Assembly: GCF_003254295.1 (NCBI RefSeq)
Contig: NZ_QKZO01000001.1
Location: 435,663-499,662, forward strand
DNA length: 64,000 nucleotides
Direction: 5' to 3'
Source of the DNA: Rhodobacter capsulatus
Lineage (GTDB): Bacteria; Pseudomonadota; Alphaproteobacteria; Rhodobacterales; Rhodobacteraceae
Positions 56,779 to 64,000 of the stretch are shown here, one piece after another (the first letter of the stretch is position 1; every line of letters begins with the position of its first letter). The notes beneath the pieces are model-generated. The model did no database searches. It saw only the letters and a program-made list of their open reading frames with translations, and was not told where the DNA came from. The position numbers and the translations under genes were made by a program.

Positions 56779-58587
56779 TTATCCAAAGGTGAAGGCGAAG
56801 GCCTGAACGCCGGGGGCGTCGAAGCGGATCTCGAACAGGTGGTCGGTGACCGGCCCCTTGGCGCGGTAAAGCTGATAAAGCCGGTCTTCGGTCACGATGC
56901 CCCGGCCCGCGGCATCGACGTCAAGCCCGGCATCGGCGCCGGGGGGCTGCCCGTCGATCGTCACGGTAAAGGGCACCGGCGCGGCGCCGGGGGCCAGCAC
57001 CAGATGCAGGTCGCGGGCGTGAAAGCGCATCGTCACGCTGCCGCCGGGGGCATTCAGCTGCGCGGCCTCGGCCCCCACGGTCCAGTCGCCCGCCAGCGCC
57101 CATTCGTTGAGCCGCAGATCGGGCGCGGTGTAGCGGTGCGGCTGATCGGCGATCAGCCCCTCGGCGTTCAGGTTGCCGCTGGCGCGGGCATGGCCCAGAT
57201 AGGTCTCGGGCGAGAGCACATCGCGCATGTCGGCGGGGGCAGAGACGCCCGCGGCCTGCACCTGCGCTGTGGTGTCGGGGCTGGCCCCGGCCTCGGCCAG
57301 AAGGCTGCGGATCACCTGTTCGGACTGCTCATAGCCGCCCTCGCCGAAATGGTGGTGACGGATCTGCCCCTTGGCATCGATGAAATAATGCGCGGGCCAG
57401 TAGCGGTTCGAAAACGCCCGCCACAGCGCGTAATCATTGTCGAGCGCCACGGGATAGGTGATGCCCAGATCGCGGACCGCCTTTTCGACATTGGCCGGGT
57501 TCTTTTCAAAGGCGAATTCCGGCGCATGCACGCCGATCACCACCAGCCCCTTGTCGCGATAGGCGGCATCCCAGGCCTGCACATGCGGCAGCGCCCGCAG
57601 GCAGTTGATGCAGGAATAGGTCCAGAAGTCGATCAGCACGACCTTGCCGCGCAGTTGCGCTGCGGTGAGCGGCGGGGAATTGAGCCATTGCACCGCGCCG
57701 GTCAGATCGGGCATCTGCCCCTCGACCGGCAGGGCCTCGGGCTGGCCCTTGGCCACCATCGCCGGGCCCGCCATCATCGCGGGGCCTCCGGTCATCGCAG
57801 GCCCGCCCGTCATCGCAGGCCCGCCCGTCATTGCCGGACCACCCGTCATCGCCGGGGCGGGTTGCATCACCGTGCTGCCCTCGGGGCCGAAGCGGGTCAG
57901 CAGCGCGGCTTCGAGCCGGTTCGTCGAGGCGGTCGAAAGCCGGGTCAAAAGCCCGGTATCGAGCCCCAAAGCAATCGCCGCGACCGCCGCCAGAACCAGC
58001 GCGCCCAGACCACGCCGCAGCCCCTCGCCAAAGCCAAGGCTGCGCTTCATCAGCGCGAAGACCCGCCCCCCGGCCAGCAGCGCCACGGCCAGCGCCGTCG
58101 CCGCCCCCAGCGCATAGGCGAACAAAAGCCCCGTCGTCGCGACGCTCGCCCCGTTCAGCGCCGCCCCGGTCAGGATCAGGCCAAGGATCGGCCCGGCGCA
58201 GGGCGCCCACAAAAGCCCGGTGGCCACGCCCAAAGCGGCCGAACCGAAGGCCCCCTCGCCCCGCCCCGAAGCGCGGTTGCCCAGCGCGACAAGCGGCCGG
58301 GTCAGCCGTTCGGACAGCGCGGGGAACAGAAGCATCAGCCCGAACAGGCCCAGAAGGGTCAGCGCGATCCCCCGCCCCCAGCCATTTGCCGTCACCGCCC
58401 AGCCGCCGCCCACGGCGGCAAGGCTTGCCACCGCGGCAAAGGCCAGCGCCATCCCGGCCAGCATCGGCAAGCCATTCGTCAAAAAGGGTTTTCCGGCGCG
58501 GGCAAAGACGAAGGGCAAAACCGGCAGGATGCAGGGGCTGAGGATCGTCAGCACCCCGCCGAGCCAGGCCAGAAGGGCAAGGGTCAT
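56779..58587 (-). CDS. DipZ-like fusion: CcdA transmembrane domain + thioredoxin + C-terminal beta domain
   Basis: A 602-residue membrane protein likely to move electrons from cytosolic thioredoxin to the periplasm. Residues 1-220 form a CcdA/DsbD-type helix bundle with redox Cys19 (LSPCILPVLPF) and Cys130 (WAPCAGP). Next comes a low-complexity linker with PAMTGG repeats (245-280), then a thioredoxin/AhpC-like domain with Cys326 and Cys329 in WTYSCINCL, and a C-terminal beta-rich domain like that of mycobacterial DipZ. It lies between msrB and msrA, so its acceptor is probably these reductases. Confidence 0.88.
   Translation of the reverse strand: MTLALLAWLGGVLTILSPCILPVLPFVFARAGKPFLTNGLPMLAGMALAFAAVASLAAVGGGWAVTANGWGRGIALTLLGLFGLMLLFPALSERLTRPLVALGNRASGRGEGAFGSAALGVATGLLWAPCAGPILGLILTGAALNGASVATTGLLFAYALGAATALAVALLAGGRVFALMKRSLGFGEGLRRGLGALVLAAVAAIALGLDTGLLTRLSTASTNRLEAALLTRFGPEGSTVMQPAPAMTGGPAMTGGPAMTGGPAMTGGPAMMAGPAMVAKGQPEALPVEGQMPDLTGAVQWLNSPPLTAAQLRGKVVLIDFWTYSCINCLRALPHVQAWDAAYRDKGLVVIGVHAPEFAFEKNPANVEKAVRDLGITYPVALDNDYALWRAFSNRYWPAHYFIDAKGQIRHHHFGEGGYEQSEQVIRSLLAEAGASPDTTAQVQAAGVSAPADMRDVLSPETYLGHARASGNLNAEGLIADQPHRYTAPDLRLNEWALAGDWTVGAEAAQLNAPGGSVTMRFHARDLHLVLAPGAAPVPFTVTIDGQPPGADAGLDVDAAGRGIVTEDRLYQLYRAKGPVTDHLFEIRFDAPGVQAFAFTFG
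57748..57855. repeat. In-frame 18-base tandem repeat (PAMTGG) in the DipZ-like gene
   Basis: Four intact 18-base units encode PAMTGG at residues 245-268 (57784-57855); two degenerate units follow to residue 280. The repeats lie in the linker between the membrane and thioredoxin domains, where copy number could vary without breaking the frame. Confidence 0.85.
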
Positions 58588-58590
58588 CGC

Positions 58591-59061
58591 TTAGGTCTCC
58601 GGGGTGAAGGTCATGGCGACGCCGTTCATGCAATAGCGCAGCCCGGTCGGTGGCGGGCCGTCCTCAAACACATGGCCCAGATGGCCGCCGCAGCGGGCGC
58701 AATGCACCTCGGTCCGGGTCATCATCAGCGCACCGTCAATGCGGGTGCCCACCGCGGTTTCGGAAATCGGCTGGTAGAAACTGGGCCAGCCGGTGCCGCT
58801 GTCGAATTTCGTCTCGGACGAAAACAACGCCTGCCCGCAGCCCGCACAGGCAAAGCTGCCTTTGCGGTGTTCCTGCTCCAAGGGGCTGGTGTAGGGATAT
58901 TCCGTGCCCTCCTTGCGCAGGACCGAATAGGCCTCGGGCGACAAGAGCTTGCGCCACTCCTCGTCGCTGTGCACGACCTCGAATGTTTCGGCGGCGGCCT
59001 TGTGCGCCGCCAGCCCGACGGCCGCCAGACCGGCCGAAAGAAGAAGATGTCTCCGGTTCAT
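58591..59061 (-). CDS. msrB: Exported peptide methionine-R-sulfoxide reductase MsrB
   Basis: Repairs methionine R-sulfoxide. The 156-residue precursor has an N-terminal signal with a twin arginine (MNRRHLLLSAGLAAVGLA), possibly Tat-dependent. Zinc-site cysteines are 72, 75, 121 and 124, with GTGWPSF and catalytic Cys144 in LRYCMNG. GGAG precedes the ATG at 59061. First gene of the msrB - DipZ-like - msrA operon; the next gene starts three bases on. Confidence 0.92.
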   Translation of the reverse strand: MNRRHLLLSAGLAAVGLAAHKAAAETFEVVHSDEEWRKLLSPEAYSVLRKEGTEYPYTSPLEQEHRKGSFACAGCGQALFSSETKFDSGTGWPSFYQPISETAVGTRIDGALMMTRTEVHCARCGGHLGHVFEDGPPPTGLRYCMNGVAMTFTPET

Positions 59062-59148
59062 GCGCTCCTCCGCAGCTTGATCCGAAGCATCAATTAGGGC
59101 GCTAACGGCCGCCGTCACGCGGCCGCGGGCAACGCTTTCGTGAATGCG

Positions 59149-60114
59149 CTAAAAGATCGCGTGATCGCCGCGGTCATCGGCAATCTCGCCGCGCAGCATC
59201 GCGGCGACGTAATCCTCGAACCGCTCGGTGCCATATTCCGGCGTCGCATCAGGATCATAGCAGCCCTTGACCGGGTTCCACAGCAGCATCGATTCCGAGG
59301 CATAATAGCGCCCGATCCGGGCCAGCTCCGCCTTGGCGGCCAGTTTCGGGGAAAATTTGCCCAAAAGGCTCAGAACGCCGACGATCGCATCCATCAGCTT
59401 CGGCGTCACATGCCGGATCTTCACCGGCTTGCCGGTCAGCCGCTCCAGCATCGCCGCCTGATCGAGCGGCGTGAGCGCGGGCCCGGGGCCGCCGATGGGC
59501 AGCACTTTGCGGATCTTCTCGGGATCGCTCAGGCAGGAGGTGATGAACCGCCCCAGATCGGCATCGGAAATCGGCTTGCAGGCGGTGATGCGGCCATCGC
59601 CGAAGACCAGGAAGGGCTTGCCCGCCTGCACCCGCGGGATCTGCCCCGAAAGCGATTTGAAAAACGCCGTCGGCCGCACGATCGACCATTCCAAGGGCGA
59701 GCCGCGCAGCTGCGCCTCGAAGGCCAGTTTCGCCTTCTGGAACTCCAGATAGGGTTTTTGCACGCAAATGGCGGAGAGCAGCACGAATTTGCGCACCCGC
59801 GCCTCCATCGCCGCTTCCAGCGCATGGGCATGGGCGCGGTCGTCGATCGCCCAGGCGTCGGCGGGCAGCCCGGTGCGCGAGGCAAGACAGGACACGATCG
59901 CCGCGCAGGGATGATCTTTCAGCACCCGGGCGACGGTGTCGGGATGGCTCACGTCGGCCTCGATCAGCGTGCAGCCGGGCAGCTTCGCCGGATCGGTGCC
60001 CGGACGCACCAGCGCCCAGACGCCATGCCCGGCCGCCAGCAGCGCAGCGGCAGTGGCGCGGCCGATGGTGCCGGTGCCCCCCAGCAAAAGAACACGGTAT
60101 TTCAGATCGTTCAT
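59149..60114 (-). CDS. bciA: BciA-like divinyl (proto)chlorophyllide 8-vinyl reductase
   Basis: A 321-residue atypical short-chain dehydrogenase with the NADPH motif LLLGGTGTIGRATAAALL. Segments CLASRTGLP and YLEFQKAKLAFEAQLRGS are characteristic of the BciA 8-vinyl reductases of bacteriochlorophyll synthesis. Other NmrA-like reductases are the alternative, since no bch genes are next to it. ATG at 60114 with an AGGGGG site upstream; codon 15 of the longer frame. Confidence 0.7.
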   Translation of the reverse strand: MNDLKYRVLLLGGTGTIGRATAAALLAAGHGVWALVRPGTDPAKLPGCTLIEADVSHPDTVARVLKDHPCAAIVSCLASRTGLPADAWAIDDRAHAHALEAAMEARVRKFVLLSAICVQKPYLEFQKAKLAFEAQLRGSPLEWSIVRPTAFFKSLSGQIPRVQAGKPFLVFGDGRITACKPISDADLGRFITSCLSDPEKIRKVLPIGGPGPALTPLDQAAMLERLTGKPVKIRHVTPKLMDAIVGVLSLLGKFSPKLAAKAELARIGRYYASESMLLWNPVKGCYDPDATPEYGTERFEDYVAAMLRGEIADDRGDHAIF

Positions 60115-60195
60115 CGCAAGGCCCCCTCTTCGCGCCCGCACCTTAGCAGGATGCACGGGCGCGGCCAGATGCAGTTTGGCGCAGGGCCAAAGGAA

Positions 60196-60223
60196 GGGGG
60201 CGCAGCCGCCCGGCCGCGCCCCC
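60196..60223 (-). terminator. Putative terminator downstream of mop
   Basis: GGGGGCGC (60196-60203) pairs with GCGCCCCC (60216-60223); on the minus strand TTCCTTT follows. It lies 16 bases past the mop stop. Confidence 0.6.
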
Positions 60224-60239
60224 CGCCCTGGTCGTTCGA

Positions 60240-60446
60240 TCAGTTCTTGCCGACGATGACGTCGGAGGCCTTGATGATCGCGCAGGCCTCGTCGCCGACC
60301 TTCAGCGCCAGATCGGCGGCGGCTTCATTGGTGATCGAGGCGGTGACGACGGTGCCGCCGATGTCGATCTTGACATGGGTGGTGACATTGCCGGTCTCGA
60401 CAGCGGTCACCTTGCCCGCCAGAATATTGCGTGCGCTGAGTTTCAT
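60240..60446 (-). CDS. mop: Molbindin Mop, molybdate-binding protein
   Basis: A 68-residue single mop (OB-fold) domain: MKLSARNILAGKVTAVETG ... VTASITNEAAADLALKVGDEACAIIKASDVIVG. Such proteins form hexamers that store molybdate in the cytoplasm. AAAGGA is upstream of the ATG at 60446. It lies next to the nif genes, which need molybdenum. A dyad with Mo-box character lies about 90-110 bases upstream. Confidence 0.92.
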   Translation of the reverse strand: MKLSARNILAGKVTAVETGNVTTHVKIDIGGTVVTASITNEAAADLALKVGDEACAIIKASDVIVGKN

Positions 60447-60531
60447 CGGGGGGTCCTTTCCCGGAGAGATTGAGTCGATTTTTGCCAATTTCTTGCGGCA
60501 AGGCCAGTGTTAACCTTTGCTACCTCTTTGA

Positions 60532-60556
60532 CAATATGAGAAAAATTTACATATCG
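60532..60556. promoter_or_regulatory. Candidate Mo-box upstream of mop
   Basis: CAATATG (60532-60538) and CATATCG (60550-60556) form an inverted pair with one mismatch across an 11-base AT-rich spacer, in an otherwise GC-rich region. This is like the molybdate-responsive MopA/MopB boxes known in R. capsulatus, but it is imperfect. Confidence 0.45.
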
Positions 60557-60605
60557 GAGCCATGCGGTGATCGCATGGCTCCTCCTCCGGCGGCGGGACG
60601 CGCGC

Positions 60606-61439
60606 TCAACCCTCGGGCACGGTCAGAAGGTCGGTCAGCGCCGAGAGCGGCAGATCCAGACGACGGATCTGCAGCTCTTCCAGGAACTTCTCCTCCATCT
60701 TCGTCAGCGGCCCGGGGATCACCGCGACATGGCCGGGGGCAGAACGCTTGGCGATCTGGCGGGCATAGATGCGCAACAGCTGGTCATCGAAGCGGCAGCC
60801 CAGGAACAGGAACGGCCGCCCGGTGCGGCGTTCGCGCACCTCTTCGGGGATCGGCGTCTGGATGTCGATCTCGGTCAGCACCTCGACGTAATCGGCGTCC
60901 GAGAGCAGGAACGAAGACCCCATCCGCACGAGGCCATGCGGCTTGTAGATCAGCGATGTCCACGCCGGATCGGCGGCGGCGACGGGGGTGCCGAAACTGT
61001 CGAAGGCGGCGGTGAAAGCGTCGGAATGCGTCCCTGCCCGGCTGATCCCCTGCACATGGCCCCAATCGCCATCGCCGGGGCCGAAGGCGCGCAGGAGACC
61101 CTCGTCATACCAGGTGTCGACGACCATCGGCACCCGCATCGCGGCCAGCCAGTCATGCACCGGATTGGGCCGGTCGGGGCGGCCGACGAAAGCCTTGCGC
61201 ACCAGCGCGTCGAGCGTGGCGCGGAATTTCCGGCTTTCGATATATTGCGCCACCGCCCACAGATTGCCCGCGGCGCGGCGCGGCACCCGGACCTCGGCTT
61301 CCAGCCTGCGGCACAGCTCGGCCGTCGTGCCGGGCGCCTGCCCGCCCGACAAGGCCGAGACCTCGGGGCCCAGATAGGGGATGCGACGGCCCGCCCCCAC
61401 CTCGGCCATGACGGTTTCCAGAAGCGCGATGTCGGTCAT
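60606..61439 (-). CDS. SIR2-like domain protein in the nif operon
   Basis: A 277-residue protein with weak resemblance to the SIR2-like (NAD-binding) fold: Gly-rich N-terminal turn MAEVGAGRRIPYLGPEVSAL, the DTWYDEGLLRAFG segment, and FLFLGCRFDDQLLRIYARQI near the end, where SIR2_2 proteins have a comparable strand-helix. Catalytic His is not obvious. Last of the nifB - LRV - nifZ - nifT set, two bases after nifT, so a nitrogenase-related role is inferred from position only. Confidence 0.68.
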   Translation of the reverse strand: MTDIALLETVMAEVGAGRRIPYLGPEVSALSGGQAPGTTAELCRRLEAEVRVPRRAAGNLWAVAQYIESRKFRATLDALVRKAFVGRPDRPNPVHDWLAAMRVPMVVDTWYDEGLLRAFGPGDGDWGHVQGISRAGTHSDAFTAAFDSFGTPVAAADPAWTSLIYKPHGLVRMGSSFLLSDADYVEVLTEIDIQTPIPEEVRERRTGRPFLFLGCRFDDQLLRIYARQIAKRSAPGHVAVIPGPLTKMEEKFLEELQIRRLDLPLSALTDLLTVPEG

Positions 61440-61441
61440 GC

Positions 61442-61654
61442 TCAGTCCTCGTCGGAAATCTTGCGCGCCTCGACCGTCACCGGCAACTGCGGCGGCGTGT
61501 CGAAGGCGGGCATGGCAAAGACCCAGCCATTGGCCAGCTTCGCCCAGCCGCCCCAAAGCCCGGGTTTCTCCTGTTCGACCACCATTTCCTCGAGGTCCTT
61601 CTTCGGCACATAGGCTTCGATCCCCTTGGCGGTTTCGCGAATCATCACTTTCAT
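61442..61654 (-). CDS. nifT: NifT/FixU family protein
   Basis: A 70-residue protein with the family pattern MKVMIRE.....AYVPKKDLEE.VV..E....WGG...LANGW. NifT is conserved in nif clusters but its exact role is unknown; it is often dispensable. Its ATG overlaps the nifZ stop as ATGA. Confidence 0.9.
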   Translation of the reverse strand: MKVMIRETAKGIEAYVPKKDLEEMVVEQEKPGLWGGWAKLANGWVFAMPAFDTPPQLPVTVEARKISDED

Positions 61655-62004
61655 CGGGGCAGTTCCTTTGCAGTTTGCGCAAGGCTTGCGCGGGTCACGA
61701 TATGGGATTGCAGCGCATGTTCGGCCTCGCGCGCGGCAAGGGTCCCGGCGGGCTTGATTTCCTTTTCGCGCATGCCGACGATCGAGCCGCGCTCGATGAA
61801 GTCGATGGCGTAGATGTAGAATTGCGACAGGAACACGCCGATGTCGCGGACATAGCCGACATCGCCCTTTTTCACCACGATGTCGCCGATCTCGAACCCG
61901 GCCATGGTGCCGTCGTTCTTCACCTGCTTGCGGGCGATCACCTTGTCGCCCGGCCGGTAGGCGGGGGCGCGGTAGACCTCGATTTCACGGTCGTCGGTCG
62001 ACAT
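61651..62004 (-). CDS. nifZ: NifZ family protein
   Basis: A 117-residue NifZ protein, which helps form the second P-cluster of the MoFe protein in characterised systems. The domain is seen in YRPGDKVIARKQVKNDGTMAGFEIGDIVVKKGDVGYVRDIGVFL (in parts). Lies between the LRV gene (three-base gap) and nifT (overlap). Confidence 0.9.
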   Translation of the reverse strand: MSTDDREIEVYRAPAYRPGDKVIARKQVKNDGTMAGFEIGDIVVKKGDVGYVRDIGVFLSQFYIYAIDFIERGSIVGMREKEIKPAGTLAAREAEHALQSHIVTRASLAQTAKELPR

Positions 62005-62007
62005 GGG

Positions 62008-62745
62008 TCACTCCTTCATATGGGCAAGCCGCTGGATCGCGGTCTCGCGGATGATCTCTTCGGGGTCTGCAACAAGGCGGCGCAATTCCTCGCGCCCGCC
62101 TTCCTCGGCAACGGCGTGGCGGACGCGGATATCGTCATCCGTCACGAACAGCCCGGGCCGCCGCCGCGCCGCCATGCGCCGCACCAGCGGCTCTGGGTCG
62201 GTGCGGAAACGGTCGAGACAAGCGGGCGCGATGCGACGGGCGACCTCGGCGCGGACCTCGGGATCGGGGTCGGCACAAAGCATCGGCAGCATCCCCGGCT
62301 CGGCACGCCGGGCAACGATCAGCCGGACATGGCCGTCCCTGTCCTGCAGCATCGGCAGCAGTTGACCGGGCGGCAACCGATGCGCCACCGCAATGCGCAC
62401 GGCGCGGTCCGGGTCGCGGATCAGCCGTTCCGCATGGGCCGCGGGCAGGCGCAACACCGCCATGCCGCGCACGGCAGGATCTTCGTCGGCCAGAAGCCGC
62501 GGCAGCCGGAAGACCGAGGCCGTCCGCGCCGCCTGCACCCGGGTTTCGAAATGGGGATGGCTCAGGTTTTCATCGGCCAGTTCCGGGTTGAGGGTGAAGA
62601 ACCGCTCGATCCGCTTGGCGTAGCGATCATTCAGGCAGGACCAGCCCAGCCCGCATTGCCCGCTCTCCAGCCGGTCATGGAACCGGCAGGCGCCGCATTC
62701 CAGCGCCTTGCCAGTCCAGTCGAGCGGTTCGGGGCCTTCGGGCAT
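62008..62745 (-). CDS. LRV-type iron-sulfur leucine-rich-repeat-variant protein
   Basis: A 245-residue protein with an N-terminal four-cysteine motif CGACRFHDRLESGQCGLGW.C (Cys spacing 2, 10, 5), which in the Azotobacter LRV protein binds a 4Fe-4S cluster, followed by about eight helical repeats of roughly 24 residues (LIRDPDRAVRIAVAHRL-type). It is encoded directly after nifB, the same place as in other nif clusters; function unknown. AAGGA precedes the ATG at 62745. Confidence 0.85.
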   Translation of the reverse strand: MPEGPEPLDWTGKALECGACRFHDRLESGQCGLGWSCLNDRYAKRIERFFTLNPELADENLSHPHFETRVQAARTASVFRLPRLLADEDPAVRGMAVLRLPAAHAERLIRDPDRAVRIAVAHRLPPGQLLPMLQDRDGHVRLIVARRAEPGMLPMLCADPDPEVRAEVARRIAPACLDRFRTDPEPLVRRMAARRRPGLFVTDDDIRVRHAVAEEGGREELRRLVADPEEIIRETAIQRLAHMKE

Positions 62746-62755
62746 GCCTGAATCC

Positions 62756-64000
62756 TTACGCGGTGATGGCTTGTTTTTGGGCCATTCTTTCGCGGTAGAG
62801 GGTTGAGATTGCGGGTTCGATATAGTCCTGCGCCCAGCTGTCGAGCGCGGTGATTCCGGCGGCGGCCAGGCCCTCGCGCGGGCAGTCGCCGATCTTTGCG
62901 ACCAGGACCGTGTCGATGCCGTCAAGCGCCGCGATGACGCGCTCGAGCCGGTCTTCCTCGCCGCCGCCGTCGACGCAATAGTTGTCGCAGCGGCGGTGAA
63001 AGGCGAAGCGCACGCCGGTCGCGTCGACCTCGAAGACCTGGAACTCGGTCGCATGGCCGAAATGCTGGTTGATCCGGCCGCCGCCCTGGGTCGTCACCGC
63101 CACCAGAAGCTTCGGCGAGCTCGCCGCGCAGGCCGCCTCGGTCGCTTCCTGCGCGGCTTTTGCCGCGGCGCGGCGGTCTTCGCGCTCGGCCCCCACCCAG
63201 TCGCGATAGGTTTCGCGCGCCGCGCCGTCATAGACCGGCGCCTCGGGCACCAGATCCAGGGTGAATTCCTGACCCCGATCCTCGCCAAGAAACCCCACCG
63301 CATCGGCGCGGCACTGGCGGCAGTGCTTCATCAGATTGGCGCCGCCCGCGCAGGCCTCCTGCACCGCCAGAAGCTCGGCCGCGGTGGGCCCGCGCTGCCC
63401 GGTCAGACCGAAATGCGTGCCATGTTCGGGCGCCGAAATCAGCGGCATGATGTTGTGCAAAAACGCGCCGCGGCGTTTGACTTCGCGGTTCACCTCCAGC
63501 AGGTGTGCGTCATTGATGCCGGGGATCAGCACCGAATTCACCTTGACCAGAATGCCCCGCGCCACGAGGCCGTCCAGCGCCTCCATCTGCCGTTCGTGCA
63601 GGATGCGGCTGGCTTCCACGCCGTAGATCCGCTGGCGGTTGTGAAAGATCCAAGGGTAGATCTTTGCCCCCACCTCGGGGTCGATCATGTTGATGGTGAT
63701 CGTGACGTGATCGACATTCATCTCGACCAGCTCGTCCAGGTGATCGGGCAGCGCCAGACCGTTCGAGGACAGACACAGCTTGATATCGGGGATCTGCGCC
63801 GTCACCAGCCGAAAAGTTTCCCTTGTTTTCTGCCAGTCATAGGCGCTGTCGCCCGGCCCGGCGATGCCCAGAACCGAGAGCTGCGGCACTTCGTTGGCCA
63901 CCGCAATCACCTTGCGCGCGGCCTGCGCCGGCGTCAGCCGCTCCGACACCACCCCGGGGCGGCTTTCGTTCGAACAATCGTATTTGCGGTTGCAGTAATT
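62756..64000 (-). CDS. nifB: NifB, FeMo-cofactor precursor synthase, 5' end cut off by window edge
   Basis: Radical-SAM enzyme making the NifB-co precursor of the nitrogenase cofactors. 414 codons are visible, starting inside the cluster motif (NYCNRKYDCSNESRPG), so the first cysteines of CxxxCxxC lie outside. GIAGPGDSAYDW and the C-terminal NifX-like domain (GGGRINQHFGHATEFQVFEV) are clear. It should be the first gene of the nifB-LRV-nifZ-nifT-SIR2 set seen here. Confidence 0.95.
   Translation of the reverse strand, partial: NYCNRKYDCSNESRPGVVSERLTPAQAARKVIAVANEVPQLSVLGIAGPGDSAYDWQKTRETFRLVTAQIPDIKLCLSSNGLALPDHLDELVEMNVDHVTITINMIDPEVGAKIYPWIFHNRQRIYGVEASRILHERQMEALDGLVARGILVKVNSVLIPGINDAHLLEVNREVKRRGAFLHNIMPLISAPEHGTHFGLTGQRGPTAAELLAVQEACAGGANLMKHCRQCRADAVGFLGEDRGQEFTLDLVPEAPVYDGAARETYRDWVGAEREDRRAAAKAAQEATEAACAASSPKLLVAVTTQGGGRINQHFGHATEFQVFEVDATGVRFAFHRRCDNYCVDGGGEEDRLERVIAALDGIDTVLVAKIGDCPREGLAAAGITALDSWAQDYIEPAISTLYRERMAQKQAITA

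Noticed and set aside
56839..59097. 752-codon plus-strand frame opposite the DipZ-like and msrB genes
   Set aside because: It is Gln/Gly/His/Arg-rich with no recognisable fold, and the minus-strand products carry complete redox motifs.

Overview
The window is high-GC, gene-dense DNA with alphaproteobacterial gene order and no sign of a prophage, IS element, rRNA, tRNA or CRISPR array. The gene set points to a purple non-sulfur phototroph of the family Rhodobacteraceae, most likely Rhodobacter capsulatus or a close relative. The evidence is a nif cluster with a molbindin gene, a complete BioMNY biotin importer, the crotonyl-CoA carboxylase/reductase and ethylmalonyl-CoA mutase pair, a BciA-like 8-vinyl reductase and a phosphatidylcholine synthase. 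The species call is an inference from gene content, not a database match.

Layout. 1-2.6 kb: glpD-glpK on the minus strand. 2.9-5.8 kb: ileS, whose editing domain carries a low-GC patch. 6-15 kb: housekeeping genes (DMT transporter, pcs, EF-hand protein, DUF484-xerC, transaldolase, priA, prmA, two small proteins). 15.2-21.3 kb: ruvC-ruvA-ruvB, a truncated hemoglobin, the ycjX-ycjF pair and truA. 21.3-26 kb: a surface-polysaccharide locus (CapD-like dehydratase, sugar transferase, epimerase, Wza-like lipoprotein). 26-29.2 kb: aminotransferase, USP, Nfu, tsaB, rimI. 29.3-34.9 kb: a BMP-type nucleoside ABC importer coupled to purine nucleoside phosphorylase. 35-38.5 kb: TauE-like exporter, TIGR02186-like protein, a lone AsnC effector domain and a RecD-like helicase. 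38.7-42.7 kb: divergent ecm and ccr with a small secreted protein between them. 42.8-46.6 kb: ROK regulator and a glycolipid-type operon. 46.8-52.2 kb: bioMNY and cydDC. 52.2-56 kb: two paralogous cytochrome P450 genes flanking a Crp/Fnr regulator. 56.1-59.1 kb: a predicted periplasmic methionine-sulfoxide repair operon (msrB, DipZ-like, msrA). 59.1-64 kb: bciA-like gene, mop, then the nif genes (SIR2-like, nifT, nifZ, LRV protein, nifB) running off the right edge.

Cooperating sets. GlpD and GlpK handle glycerol. The BMP transporter feeds nucleosides to the phosphorylase. Ecm and Ccr are two steps of the ethylmalonyl-CoA pathway. The DipZ-like protein is likely to carry electrons across the membrane to the exported MsrA and MsrB. 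The nif genes serve FeMo-cofactor assembly and nitrogenase maturation, with mop alongside as a molybdenum store.

The signals most worth a second look are the twin P450 / FNR-type regulator module with matching operator-like dyads, a dispersed extragenic palindrome family seen at five intergenic sites, the mosaic patch in ileS, the three-gene Msr operon with an in-frame hexapeptide repeat, and the SIR2-like gene inside the nif operon.
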